Shown one piece after another: positions 26,601-36,340 of a stretch of 64,000 nucleotides of DNA. The notes beneath the pieces are model-generated. The model was not told the DNA's origin and made no database searches. It worked only from the letters and a program-made list of their open reading frames with translations. Positions within the stretch are counted from its first letter, which is position 1, and each line of letters starts with the position of its first letter. The DNA lies in contig CAVRUZ010000008.1 of assembly GCA_963724495.1 (NCBI GenBank), positions 170,793 to 234,792 of the forward strand, given 5' to 3'. The position numbers were made by a program, and so were the translations under genes. This DNA is from CAVRUZ01 sp963724495. Its GTDB lineage: Bacteria; Actinomycetota; Actinomycetes; Propionibacteriales; DAIQRJ01.

Positions 26601-27082
26601 CTAGAGCGGATCCGAGACGCCCAGCGGCGGACCGTTGAACTCGAGCCAGTTGGGATCGCCCGACGCCCGAGAGCCGATCCCAGGACGACCTCGCCGGCAT
26701 GGAGTTCGGCGAACTGCTCGAAGAGCCGCTCCAGCCCCGATGGCGTCGTGACCACCAGCAGACGTCCTGGCGTCTCGCCCACGTTCTGGAAGTTGTGCGG
26801 CATGCCGCGCGGACCGAACGCCATGCCGCCGGTCGATGCCTCGAACATCGCATCACCTGCCTTGAAGCGGAAGTCGCCCTCGAGGACGTACCACACCTCG
26901 TCTTCGCGGAGATGGGTGTGCAGTGCCGGTCCACTCTTGGGCGCGAACTCGAACTCCATGACCGTCAGAGTGCCGTTGGTGTCCCTTGTGTTGGCTTTGA
27001 CGCAGACCAGGTCACCAGTGGGCGTGCGTAGCTGCTCTCCCTCACCTGCTGCAACCGCGAACGGCCTTACTGGGTTGGGCAT
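26601..27082 (-). CDS. Cupin-domain protein, one frameshift
   Basis: About 160 residues, a single cupin barrel. The two motifs are visible: ALHTHLREDEVWYVLEGDFRFKAG... and PHNFQNVG, with His/His/Glu then His as metal ligands. The ATG at 27082 has GGGAGG close upstream. Near 26670 the frame changes. The true end is probably GDPNWLEFNGPPLGVSDPL followed by TAG at 26601. Such cupins are often binding proteins or dioxygenases for small aromatics; nothing here fixes the ligand. Confidence 0.75.
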
Positions 27083-27372
27083 GTTGCCTCCCTGCTGCGG
27101 GCACTTCGCGGGTGTTGCTGCGAAGCAATGTAGCGCTCGGCAAGGCAGTGCTCCAGACCAGCCTTCAGATCAATCACGCCGTCGACCGAGCTGGCCGAAG
27201 CGTCAGGGCCAGCACGCGCTGCCCGCGGTGCTAGCCCCACGTGGACGTGCTGCCAGCCCCATCGTGGCGACGCCTGGGAATTCCTAATGTCGAAGGTGCG
27301 CGCAAGAGAACACAAGCGCAGCAGACGTCCCCGACCTACCGGGGTGTCCCGAAGCTCGATCGAAGGAGAGTC

Positions 27373-27993
27373 ATGTCCAGAAGGAAGATCGCAGTCGCCG
27401 TCGGCCTCTTGTTTTTCGTCCAGATGATCACTGCCATGTTCGGCACCTCGTTGATCCAGGCATTCGTCGACGGGAACCCCGATCAGGCGCCACTCACAGT
27501 CGGTGTCCTGCTGATGATGTGCTCTGGCGTCGCCGTCGTCGGCATCGGCGTCCTCATGTACCAGGTCCTCAAGTCCGTCAACCACAGACTGGCCCTGGCC
27601 TACCCGGTGCTCAGGATCATCGAGTTCGCTGTTTCCGCGTTCTGCGGCGTCTATCTGCTGACTCAACTGGAGGTCGTCCCCAACCACCTCTTGTGGGTGT
27701 ACATCCCGACAGGTCTCGGCGGTCTGGTCCTGACGTACCTGCTGTTCGTTTCGCGGCTGGTTCCTCGGCCCATCGCGGTGCTGGGCTTCGTGGGCTACGT
27801 CCTGCTCCTGGCGGGAACGGCGCTTGACTTCCTCGGCGCTGTCGACATGAGCAGCGCGCTTGGGCTGGCGATCCTGGCTCCCGGCGGACTGTTCGAATTC
27901 GTGGTCATGCCCATCTGGCTGATCGCCAAGGGGTTCCGGGCCCCGACATCCGCACCGGAGTTCAGGGCACCGGTGTTGGCGACAGCGAGCTGA
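27373..27993 (+). CDS. DUF4386 family membrane protein
   Basis: 206 residues with about six hydrophobic helices and the family's VNHRLALAYPVLRIIE motif between helices 2 and 3. Function of the family is unknown. ATG 27373 follows GAAGGAGAG. It is monocistronic, followed by two hairpins. Most residues are in the membrane; the C-terminal tail (GFRAPTSAPEF) is likely cytoplasmic. Confidence 0.82.
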   Translation: MSRRKIAVAVGLLFFVQMITAMFGTSLIQAFVDGNPDQAPLTVGVLLMMCSGVAVVGIGVLMYQVLKSVNHRLALAYPVLRIIEFAVSAFCGVYLLTQLEVVPNHLLWVYIPTGLGGLVLTYLLFVSRLVPRPIAVLGFVGYVLLLAGTALDFLGAVDMSSALGLAILAPGGLFEFVVMPIWLIAKGFRAPTSAPEFRAPVLATAS

Positions 27994-28072
27994 GACTCGA
28001 GCACTCCAGGTTGTCGCTGTCCGGACGAGTGAACGGCAGGGCGCTGCTTCGAATGAGAAGGAGCGCCCTGCC
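27981..28072 (+). terminator. Two consecutive hairpins after the DUF4386 gene
   Basis: The first is GACAGCGA (27981-27988) with TCGCTGTC (28014-28021). The second is stronger: GGCAGGGCGCT (28035-28045) pairs perfectly with AGCGCCCTGCC (28062-28072), with an inner CTTC/GAAG extension, and is followed by TCATGTCTTGTCT. The second is a good intrinsic terminator for the upstream gene. Confidence 0.7.
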
Positions 28073-28135
28073 TCATGTCTTGTCTGCTCGGGCTCGGTCA
28101 CAAGCGCCGCGCGGAACCTGCCAGGAGGTGTCCGG

Positions 28136-28509
28136 ATGACTGACGTGCGCGTACTCCTGGTCGACGACCAACCGGACTTTCTGCGTGCCATGGCCGCCGT
28201 GGTTGAGGAAACGACCAGGACTCGTTGTTGCCGGCACGGCATCGACGGGCGAGGAATGCCTCACCCTGCTTGCGAAGTTGCTGCCGGACCTCGTGCTGAT
28301 GGATGTCAACCTGCCTGGGATCGACGGGTTGGAGGCCACTCGGCGGCTGCGCGCAGCGTGACACAGCGCCGGTGGTGATCCTGCTCTCGACCTATGACGA
28401 CGACGCCGGCGAACACTTCGTGGCTGACTGCGGTGCTGCGGCCTACATCACCAAGTCCGACCTCGGCCCGGACCGACTCGAGCAGGCGTGGGCACGGGCT
28501 GGGCGCTGA
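28136..28509 (+). CDS. Receiver-only response regulator, two frameshifts
   Basis: About 124 residues, a stand-alone CheY-like receiver. VLLVDDQ holds the acidic pair, DLVLMDVNLPG holds the phospho-accepting Asp, and AAYITKSDL holds the Lys. No output domain follows. An extra A near 28216 and a second shift near 28360 break the frame. ATG 28136 has AGGAGG seven bases upstream. It faces the degenerate kinase gene on the other strand, overlapping its 3' end by up to 67 bases. Confidence 0.75.
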
Positions 28510-30576
28510 ACGACAGCAAGGGCGATCGGTGGATGGCTCAAGCCACTGTCGACCGGCACCGATGCCCGGAGCTCGACCAAGGTGTGACCGTCCGGCTCGG
28601 TCATCGACAGCGTGCCTCCTGCGGCCTCGACCCGATCGCGGATGTGGTCCAGCGGCAAGGCCGCCGCGATCGGTTCCGCTCACCAGCACGTCGAGGATGG
28701 TCGTCGGCGGCCGTCAGCGTCACCGCGACAGGGTCGCCGAGGGTGCGCGCTGCTTCCGCCACGCAGAAGTAGGCGGCGGCCTCGACGCGCGGATCGAAAC
28801 GCCGGCCAGCCGAGTCGTCCATCACCAGGAGTGCGGCGCTCCCGGTCCGGGCGAGAAGCGAGCGCAGCGCGGTCTGGAACCCGGAGCGTGCCAGCTGAGC
28901 GGGGAAGATGCCCCGAGTGATCTCCCGCAGCGCCTCGAGCGCGACGTTCACGGACTCCACGAGCGGCTCGAGCCGCGCATCCCACGACGAGCGTGGGGCG
29001 AGTGCGTCGAGACTGGACTGCTCGCGCAGCCGGTGGGGCAGCGGCAACAGGTGGGCGACCACCTGACTCGCGATGGCCTGTTCCAGGCGGCTCCGCTCGG
29101 CGTCACCGGTGTTGATCAGCCGTCTCGGGACTCGGCCAGCTGATGCGTTCGAATGGCGAGCTGCTCGACCCGGCCGGACAGCTCGGCGGTGAGCCGGGCC
29201 GTACGGAAAGCCATCCCTGCCTGGTCGGCGAGATCGGCGAGCAACTGCGTATCCCGGGAGCGCAGCGGGTGCCCGGCGGGCATCTCCACGGTGATGCTGC
29301 CGAGCAGCTCGCCACGGTCGACGACGGGGAACTCGATTCCGGAGACGGCCACGGTCGTCGACGCTCGACGATGGCCACACCGCAAATCGGTCCGGCCCGG
29401 CGTCCACGTGGTGCAGTGCTGTGGCCCGACGGGCGTTCACCGCGTGCGCCGCCGCGTCGGCCACGGTCGGCAGCAGTGCCGATGGGATCCGGGCTCTGCC
29501 CGAGCCTGCGGCTGAAGTCGGCGAGCGCCTCATAGGGGGCAGCGAGGGCACCGAAGGCGAGCCGGTCGGCGAGGCCGACCACACGACGACGTAGCGGTTG
29601 GAAGGCCAGCGCCACCAGGGCCGTCGCCAGCAGCGAGGGCCAGAAGCCGTCCGCGCTTCCGCCGATGGCGAAGCCGACCACGACGACCACTGCCACGTAG
29701 CCGACTGCCACGAGCACGGTGGCCAAGGCGAACACCAGGGCACGGTTCACGATGACGTCGATCTGCAGCAGCCGGTGACGCAGCACGGCAACCGCCACGC
29801 AGAGCGGCACGGCGATCAGGGCCAGACGCAGTGGCAGGCCGGCCAGCCAGGTCCCGTCCTCGCCCTGTAGGAGTGGGACCACCAGGATGACCACCACGCC
29901 GATAGCCAGGAAGGTGGCCGACGACGCCATCCACAGGAGCTGGCGCCGCTCGTCATCCCTCGCCCGTCGCAGGCGCAAGGCCAAGGAGCACTGCCGAGGC
30001 GATGAGACCTGCCCCGACCAGGAGCGATCCTGTCGTGAAGAGACCTGTCGTGAGCGGACGACCTTGGATCTCCGCGCCGGGGACGAAGTCGCCGGCGGGG
30101 CAAGGTCAGCGTTCCCAACGTCCGCAGGCCAAGCCCAGCAAGGGTGACGCCGACGGCCCACCACCAACGACGTGAGAGCAGGTGCCCGTCCGGGGCGATG
30201 AGGAACACCAGGATCAACGCGGTGAAGGCAGGCCAGCCGAGCAGTGGCCCGGCCCACGCGGCTACGTGCGCCCAGTGAGGCCGAGCCGGAACCGCCACCC
30301 TCGAGCACCCAGAGGCTGTAGGCATCGCCGGCGAGCGTCACGGACAACAGGCTGGCCACGCACAACAGCCAGCCCAGTGGCAGCTTCGGGTAACGCGAGA
30401 CGATCAGCGCGCCCATGAGCGCGCACCCGACACTGGCCAGCGGGGCAAGCGGCCATCCGTGGTCTGCCCAGGTCGCCTCGCTCAGAAGCGAGCGGGAGGC
30501 TGCGGTGAACACCGTGTCCAGGACGGCGGCGATCGCGGCACAGGCCGACGATCGCCCAGGCGATCCGGGCGTGCAC
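28443..30576 (-). CDS. Membrane GAF histidine-kinase-like protein lacking the phospho-acceptor His, several frameshifts
   Basis: About 700 residues after frame correction: several membrane helices (VSRYPKLPLGWLLCVASLL, VVILVVPLL, ALVFALATVLVAVGYVAVVV), a GAF domain (FPVVDRGELLGSI, LLADLADQAGMAFR), and a HisKA_3-like helix reading DAERSRLEQAIASQVVAHLL. The canonical DLHDG motif is absent. The ATP-binding region is also weak: EAART instead of EAxxN and DRGG instead of DxGxG. It looks like a pseudokinase partner of the kinase upstream. At least six one-base shifts are needed. The start (GTG 30576) is uncertain because the frame is open into the upstream gene. Confidence 0.6.
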
Positions 30577-30590
30577 GTCAGACGGCCTTG

Positions 30591-31943
30591 CTAGCAACGA
30601 GAATCGGCGTGAAGGTCGTCTCGATACCTTGGTCCGCGGCACGACCGCGGTGACTGTGGTCCCGTGCCCGATCGCGACGTGATGTCCAGGGAGCCACCGA
30701 CCGCGTCCAGCCGGTCGTGCATGTTGGCCAGGCCGCTACCAGCTCCGTCGGCCCTCACTCGAACCTGGTCGAAGCCGCTCCCGTTGTCCACGACGGAGAG
30801 CCGCCAGCAGACCCGGTCCTCGTGCACCTGAATCAGCACGCTCGACGCCGCGGAGTGCTTGACGGCGTTCTGCACCGCCTCCATGCAGCAGAAGTACAGG
30901 GCGGCCTCGACGGGGTGCGGGAGTGGCTCCAGACCGTCGGCATCGATGGAGACTGGGAGCGGACTGTCCGCCACCGCGGACCGCAGGGCGGGCACCAGGC
31001 CTTCGTCCGACAGCAGCCGTGGGTAGATGCCGCGCGACAGGGAGGAGAGCATCTCGATCGCGACCCGGGCCGCGGTGGCCTGCTCGACCAGCATCTGGGC
31101 GGCTCGTTCCGGTGAGCGAACGGCGATGGTCTGCGCCAGCCGAAGGTGCACGGCGAGCGCCACCAGGTGCTGCTGTGCGCCGTCGTGCATGTCGCGCTCC
31201 AGGCGGCGCCGCTCGGCGTCCTGGGCTTCGATGAGCCGCTCCCTCGACGCCTTGAGCTCGTCGCCGCGCGCCATCAGCTCGCTGACGCTGGTGTTCGAGT
31301 CCGGCGCGAAGGGCGACCAGTCGCAGCACCAGCCCCGCCTGAGCGGCCAGCCCGTTGAACAGCCCCACCTCGACCGACGTCAGCGCCAGACCCTGTCGTT
31401 CCTGCAGACGCAGCATGCCCAGCAGTTGGCCGCCGTGCCGCACGGTCAAGGCTCGCCGGCCGTTGGAATTCGACTCGACGGCGGAGTCCTGCTGGGGACG
31501 GTGGGGTCCGGTCGTCGTCGGCAGTGCTCCGGCCAGGTGGCTGCCAGCGTGAGCTCGCCTGCAACGTTCAGCCACACCTGTGCCCAGTCCGCCCCGGTCC
31601 CGCGAGCCAGCAGCATCGCCATGCGTGCCGGCAGGCCGTCGGTGGCCTGGTCATCGAGCAGCGTCTCGGAGAAGCGGCTCAACACGCGATAGGGCGTAGC
31701 AGCCCCACCGTGCCTGGTCCTGGCCGCTGCGCTCTCGAGCGTCGTCTGGACCGGTGCGAACAGGAGCGCTACGGCCACGGTCGCCAGGATCGACAGCAGC
31801 AGGCTCGGCGAGTCGGTGCTCCCGATCAGCACGCCACCGCCGAGCACGACGACGACGTAGACACCAACCACGAAAGCCGCCAGGCCTACCGCCACGAGCA
31901 GGCGTCCGCGCGTCAGCCAGCCGACCAGGCGGCGTGTCCCCAT
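30591..31943 (-). CDS. Sensor histidine kinase (GAF, HisKA_3, NarX/LiaS type), frameshifted
   Basis: About 445 residues: two N-terminal membrane helices (VVGVYVVVVLGG and ILATVAVALLFAPV), a GAF domain, the dimerisation/phospho-acceptor segment RRRLERDMHDGAQQHL with its His, and an ATPase domain with EAVQNAVKHS (N box), DNGSGFD and GSGLANM. Frame changes occur near 31530, 31275 and 30660. The TAG at 30591 is the stop in the final frame; if the last shift is an error, the protein reads on as GTTVTAVVPRTK and is in frame with the next kinase gene. It should phosphorylate the LuxR-type regulator encoded just upstream. Confidence 0.8.
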
Positions 31944-31984
31944 CCAGGCAGTGTGCGCCCTTTTCGCCGTCTCTGGGTCAGTCC

Positions 31985-32651
31985 TCAGTTCGGGCTGTTG
32001 GCTCCCAGGTAGGCGAGCACGGCCATCACCCGACGGTTCACTTCGTGTTCGTCGACCAGCCCGAGCTTCTGGAACACCGAGCCGATGTGCTTCTCCACGG
32101 CACGATCACTCATGAACAACGTCTTGGCGATGGTCGCGTTGTTGCGACCGGTGGCCATCGCCTGCAGCACCTCGCGCTCCCGGTCGGTCAACGCCTCCAG
32201 CGGGCCGCGGCTGTTCCGTCGCGCGAGCAGCGCCTCCACGACCACCGGATCGAGTGCCGATCCACCGCGAGCCACCTCCTGCAGCGCGCGGACGAGTTCG
32301 CCGAGGTCGGTGAGTCTCTCCTTGAGCAGGTAGCCCATCCCGGCAACGCCATCCGCGAGCAGGCTGAAGGCGTAGTCCTCCTCGACGTACTGCGAGAGGA
32401 CCACGACGCCGACTCCGGCATGCTCGGCGCGGATCCGCTTCGCCGCCTCGATGCCCTCGTCCGTATGGGTCGGCGGCATCCGGATATCGGTCAGCACGAC
32501 GTCTGGCGAGTGATCAGCGACCGACCTCATCAATGACTCCGCGTCGTGTGCTGTCGCCACGACGTCGATGCCGTCGACCTCCGCCAGGAGGGCGCTACAC
32601 ACCCTCACGGACCAGGTAATTGTCGTCGGCGAAGACCACGCGCAGGGTCAC
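31985..32651 (-). CDS. LuxR/NarL-type response regulator, one frameshift
   Basis: About 221 residues. The receiver domain has VVFADD, DVVLTDIRMPP (phospho-Asp) and YLLKERL; the C-terminal helix-turn-helix is LTDREREVLQAMATGRNNAT to DRAVEKHIGSVFQKL. The GTG at 32651 gives the missing first strand (VTLRVVFADDNYLVREGV). An extra T near 32597 breaks the frame before ALLAEVDGI. First gene of a three-gene operon with the two kinases; the gap to the first kinase is 41 bases. Confidence 0.85.
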
Positions 32652-32770
32652 ATCACGACTGTATGACCTTGGCGGCCCGATCGTGGCGTCGACAACCCCA
32701 CCCCCGAGGGCGGATCAGACCTGCGAGACGATGCCGATAGCGTGCTACGAGGTCGACGAAGGAGAAGCCG

Positions 32771-33685
32771 ATGACTGACAAGCCAATTCCAGAGAACACG
32801 TTGGGCCGGACGGGCCTGCCGGTGACCAAGCTGGGCTATGGCGCGATGGAGGTTCGCGGTTCGCGGATCTGGGGTGGTCGACACGTCGAGGACAGTGAGG
32901 CGGAGACGATCCTGAACGAGGTCGTCGACAACGGCATCACGTTCATCGACACGGCCAACGACTACGGGCGCAGCGAGGAGTACATCGGGCGCTACCTGTC
33001 GCATCGTCGTGACGAGTTTGTTCTTGCCACCAAGTGCGGATGCACGGTGGTGCACCGTGACGACACCACCGATGACACACCGCACGTGTGGACGAAGGAG
33101 AACCTGTTCCGTGGGCTGCACGAGAGCCTGGAGCGGATGAGGACCGACCACGTCGATCTGATGCAGCTGCACAACCCCAGCGTCGAGGACTGCGAGAGCG
33201 GGAACCTGGTTTCGACACTGCAAGAGATGAAGGACCAGGGAAAGGTGCGCTGGATCGGTATCTCGTCCACGAACCCGCACCTGGAGACCTACATCGGCTG
33301 GGGAGTGTTCGACACCTTTCAGATTCCGTATTCGGCACTCGAGCGGCAGCATGAAGAGCTGATCCAGGCCGCTGCAGACTCCGGCGCCGGCGTGATCGTT
33401 CGTGGCGGCGTCGCACGTGGCGAACCTGGTGCGGGTCTCGGCTCTGAAGACAGGTGGAAGACCTGGGAGGCAGCCGGGCTCGACGACCTGCTGGAGGAGG
33501 GCGAGACCAGGACGGGCTTCCTACTGCGGTTCACCAACGCCCACCCCGGCATGCACACCAACATCGTGGGCACCAGGAGTGTCGATCACCTGAAGGAGAA
33601 CATCGCGGCGGCTGCCAAGCCGTTGCCCGGCGACACCTACGCGGAGGCCAAGAGTCGGTTGGACCGGGCGGCCGCCGAGGGGTAG
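32771..33685 (+). CDS. Aldo/keto reductase
   Basis: 304-residue TIM-barrel NADPH oxidoreductase. The catalytic tetrad is visible: Asp and Tyr in FIDTANDYG, Lys in LATKCGC, and His in LMQLHNP. ATG 32771 has AAGGAG shortly upstream. It is divergent from the two-component operon and stands alone. The frame is intact. The substrate is unknown; the C-terminal part resembles the AKRs annotated as general stress protein 69/YghZ-like. Confidence 0.85.
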   Translation: MTDKPIPENTLGRTGLPVTKLGYGAMEVRGSRIWGGRHVEDSEAETILNEVVDNGITFIDTANDYGRSEEYIGRYLSHRRDEFVLATKCGCTVVHRDDTTDDTPHVWTKENLFRGLHESLERMRTDHVDLMQLHNPSVEDCESGNLVSTLQEMKDQGKVRWIGISSTNPHLETYIGWGVFDTFQIPYSALERQHEELIQAAADSGAGVIVRGGVARGEPGAGLGSEDRWKTWEAAGLDDLLEEGETRTGFLLRFTNAHPGMHTNIVGTRSVDHLKENIAAAAKPLPGDTYAEAKSRLDRAAAEG

Positions 33686-33698
33686 GAGTCCTCTTGGC

Positions 33699-35060
33699 TC
33701 ACGACCCCGCGATGCGCTCGGCGGGGATACCCCGAATCGAGGCGTCGAGGATCTCGATCGTGTGTGCCATGCCGAGGGTCGTGCCGGCGCGATCCAGGGC
33801 CCCGGCGAGCTGCATCAGGCATCCAGGATTCGCCGTCACCACCATGGACGCACCGGTGGCGATCACGTTCGCGGCCTTCCGGTCGCCAAGTTCTTGTGCC
33901 GGCTCGGGATTCAGCACGTTGTAGATGCCGGCCGAGCCGCAGCACAGATCGGCATCAGCGATCTCGCGAACCTCCAGGCCGGGGATTTCGCCAAGCAGAG
34001 CTCGCGGTTCGGCCCGCACGCCCTGGGCATGGGCGAGGTGGCAGGCGTCGTGATAGGCGATGGTGACATCGAGTGGATGTCGCGGCGCCCTCGTCCCCAG
34101 CTCGGCCAGGATCTCCGAGACGTCGCGCACCTTCGCGGAGAACGCCTCGGCGCGTGCGGCATAGCGCGGGTCGTCCGACAGCAATTCCCCGTACTGCTTC
34201 ATGTTCGAGCCGCAGCCGGCGGCGTTGACCACGACGGCGTCCACGCCTGCGGTCTCGAAGACGTCGATGATCGAGCGCGCGAAACGGAGCGCCTCCGGTT
34301 CTCGGCCGGCATGTGCCGACAGCGCCCCGCAGCACCCTTGCGCGGGTGGGACGATCACATCGCAGCCTTCGGCGGAGAGGACCCTCGCCGTCGCGGCATT
34401 GACGCCAGGAAAGAACTCTCGCTGGATGCACCCGGACAACATGCCCACTACTGCGCGCCGCTCCCCCACCGCCGGGGTGTGCTCCGGCAGTCGCTCGGGC
34501 TTGGTGAGCCTCGGCGCGAGAGCCTCCATCGCCGCCAACTGTGGAGCGAGACGGCGCAAGGCGTTGCTGCGGCGGACGACACGGTCGAGCCGCACGTACT
34601 GGTACGCCCGCAACGGTCCGCGCAGCACACGCAAGCGGCGTGGGTGCGGGAACAGCGCGAAGATGGCTTCCCTCAGGAGCTTCTGCCCACGTCCGCGTTC
34701 ATGGCGCCGCTCGACCTGTGCGCGAGTGGCCTCGATCAGCTTGTCGTACTGAACTCCCGAGGGACATGACGTGACGCAGGCCATGCAGCCCAGGCACGCG
34801 TCCCAGTGCGCGACCATCGAGTCGGACATGGGTTCGCCGTCGAGGCCCTGCTTCATCAGATGGATCCGACCGCGGGGAGAGTCCATCTCCTCGCCCCACA
34901 GGGCATAGGTCGGGCACGTCGGCAGGCAGAAGCCACAGTGCACGCAGTCTGCGACGAGATCGGCATCCGGGGGACGATGCTCGTCGAAGGCACCGGTCAC
35001 AGCGAGTGGCCAGGAGTCCTCGGGAACCGACCACTCGGCGTCTTCTCCCTTGCCTGCCAT
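33699..35060 (-). CDS. glcF: Glycolate oxidase iron-sulfur subunit
   Basis: 453 residues. Two 4Fe-4S ferredoxin motifs lie near the N-terminus (CVHCGFCLPTCPTY and CLGCMACVTSCPSG), followed by two CCG-type cysteine-rich domains (GCCGALSAH and CCGSAGIYN). It passes electrons from the flavin subunits to the respiratory chain. ATG 35060 overlaps the glcE stop by one base (TGATG), so translation is coupled. The longer in-frame ORF upstream is only the shadow of glcE. Last gene of aceB-glcDEF. Confidence 0.93.
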   Translation of the reverse strand: MAGKGEDAEWSVPEDSWPLAVTGAFDEHRPPDADLVADCVHCGFCLPTCPTYALWGEEMDSPRGRIHLMKQGLDGEPMSDSMVAHWDACLGCMACVTSCPSGVQYDKLIEATRAQVERRHERGRGQKLLREAIFALFPHPRRLRVLRGPLRAYQYVRLDRVVRRSNALRRLAPQLAAMEALAPRLTKPERLPEHTPAVGERRAVVGMLSGCIQREFFPGVNAATARVLSAEGCDVIVPPAQGCCGALSAHAGREPEALRFARSIIDVFETAGVDAVVVNAAGCGSNMKQYGELLSDDPRYAARAEAFSAKVRDVSEILAELGTRAPRHPLDVTIAYHDACHLAHAQGVRAEPRALLGEIPGLEVREIADADLCCGSAGIYNVLNPEPAQELGDRKAANVIATGASMVVTANPGCLMQLAGALDRAGTTLGMAHTIEILDASIRGIPAERIAGS

Positions 35061-36340
35061 CAGATTCCACCGACGAATCGGCCCGGAGACATTCGGTGCG
35101 ACGGGTCGAACTGGTCCTTGACGCGGTACATGAGATCGATGGCCGGCACTGGGCCCCACACATCCACCGCCCGCTTCACTTCGGCCGGCGCATCGACGAC
35201 GACCACGCTGCCACCGAAGTCGGCGCAAGTCGTACGCAGTCGGTCGACGACGCTGCGAACCGCCGACGCCAGGTGGTACTGGTCCGCCCCGGATGCGCTG
35301 GGTCGGATCGCGGCGTAGAGCACACCCGCACCTGCGGAGCCGCGAACCGCCACGCCCACGCCCTCGGATTCGCCGATCTCCCGCACCTGGGCCAGAACGG
35401 ACTGGAGCCCGGTGAGGACGAAGGTCAGCTTGAGGCCCGTCTCGCCTGGCTCCCACGGGTACGCCGACCACCACCCGGGAACGTCCTCGGTCGCTGTACC
35501 CGATCCGCCGAGCAGGCCGATCGTCGTCGCGGCACGACTGTCGACGCTTGCGGGTGTGCCTTCGAGCAGAACCGCCAGGACACCTGCACCGGTGGCCGGC
35601 CAATCGATCTCGACTGCGCTGGGCACGACCTGCGCGTGGACGATCGCCTGGACGAGGCGGTGCGCCTGCGCGGGGTGGTCGACCGTCGCCGTCACCACTC
35701 GCCGGGCCGCGGGTAGTGGGTGCAGGCGAACGATTGCCTCGGTGACCACGCCGAGCGTGCCGAAGGAGCCGGTGATCAGCTTGCCGAGGTCGTAACCGGC
35801 AACGTTCTTGACGACGCGCCCCCCGGCTTTGGCGATGACCCCGTCTGCGCGCACGATCGTCACGCCGATCAGCAGGTCTCGCATCGTGCCGGCGAGCAGC
35901 CGTGCAGGGCCGCTGGCAGCGGTGGCGATCGTGCCGCCGATGCTGGCACCGGCGACCGTCTCGTCCACGGCGAGACGTTGTCCAGCGGGCGCGAGGGCCT
36001 GCTGGAAGTCCACGAGCCGCGCGCCGGCCTCGGTGACAGCGATCAGGTCGCCTGCTGCGTGGTCGACGATCCGATTCATCCGGCTGACATCGACGACGAC
36101 GTCCACCCGGGCGGGTGGTGTGCCCCACGTGAGCTTGGTCCCCTGGCCGCGAGGGACCACAGCCAGGCCGTGTGCCGCCGACGCCCGCAGCACCTCGCTC
36201 GTCTGTGCGGTCGATTCAGGCAAGGCGACCAGAGCGGGCAGTACCCCGTCAACGGCGTCCTCGGCGACGGCATCCCGTGCGGAGGCGGTTCCGCGCACCG
36301 CGGCTGCAGCCGTGGCGGACAGGGTCGACGACGAACGCAT
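35060..36340 (-). CDS. glcE: Glycolate oxidase FAD-binding subunit
   Basis: 426 residues. The FAD PCMH-type domain shows VVPRGQGTKLTWG, VDETVAGASIGGTIA and VVKNVAGYDLGKLITGSFGTLG, typical of GlcE. It forms the GlcDEF complex that oxidises glycolate to glyoxylate at the membrane. The start and stop codons each overlap the neighbouring gene (TGATG). The frame is intact. Confidence 0.92.
   Translation of the reverse strand: MRSSSTLSATAAAAVRGTASARDAVAEDAVDGVLPALVALPESTAQTSEVLRASAAHGLAVVPRGQGTKLTWGTPPARVDVVVDVSRMNRIVDHAAGDLIAVTEAGARLVDFQQALAPAGQRLAVDETVAGASIGGTIATAASGPARLLAGTMRDLLIGVTIVRADGVIAKAGGRVVKNVAGYDLGKLITGSFGTLGVVTEAIVRLHPLPAARRVVTATVDHPAQAHRLVQAIVHAQVVPSAVEIDWPATGAGVLAVLLEGTPASVDSRAATTIGLLGGSGTATEDVPGWWSAYPWEPGETGLKLTFVLTGLQSVLAQVREIGESEGVGVAVRGSAGAGVLYAAIRPSASGADQYHLASAVRSVVDRLRTTCADFGGSVVVVDAPAEVKRAVDVWGPVPAIDLMYRVKDQFDPSHRMSPGRFVGGI

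Noticed and set aside
30576..31943. Single fused double histidine kinase
   Set aside because: Frame is open between the two only after assuming an indel; the domain start and the TAG at 30591 fit two genes better.
33699..36128. 809-codon frame suggesting a glcE-glcF fusion
   Set aside because: Only the last 453 codons encode GlcF; the rest is glcE in the wrong frame.
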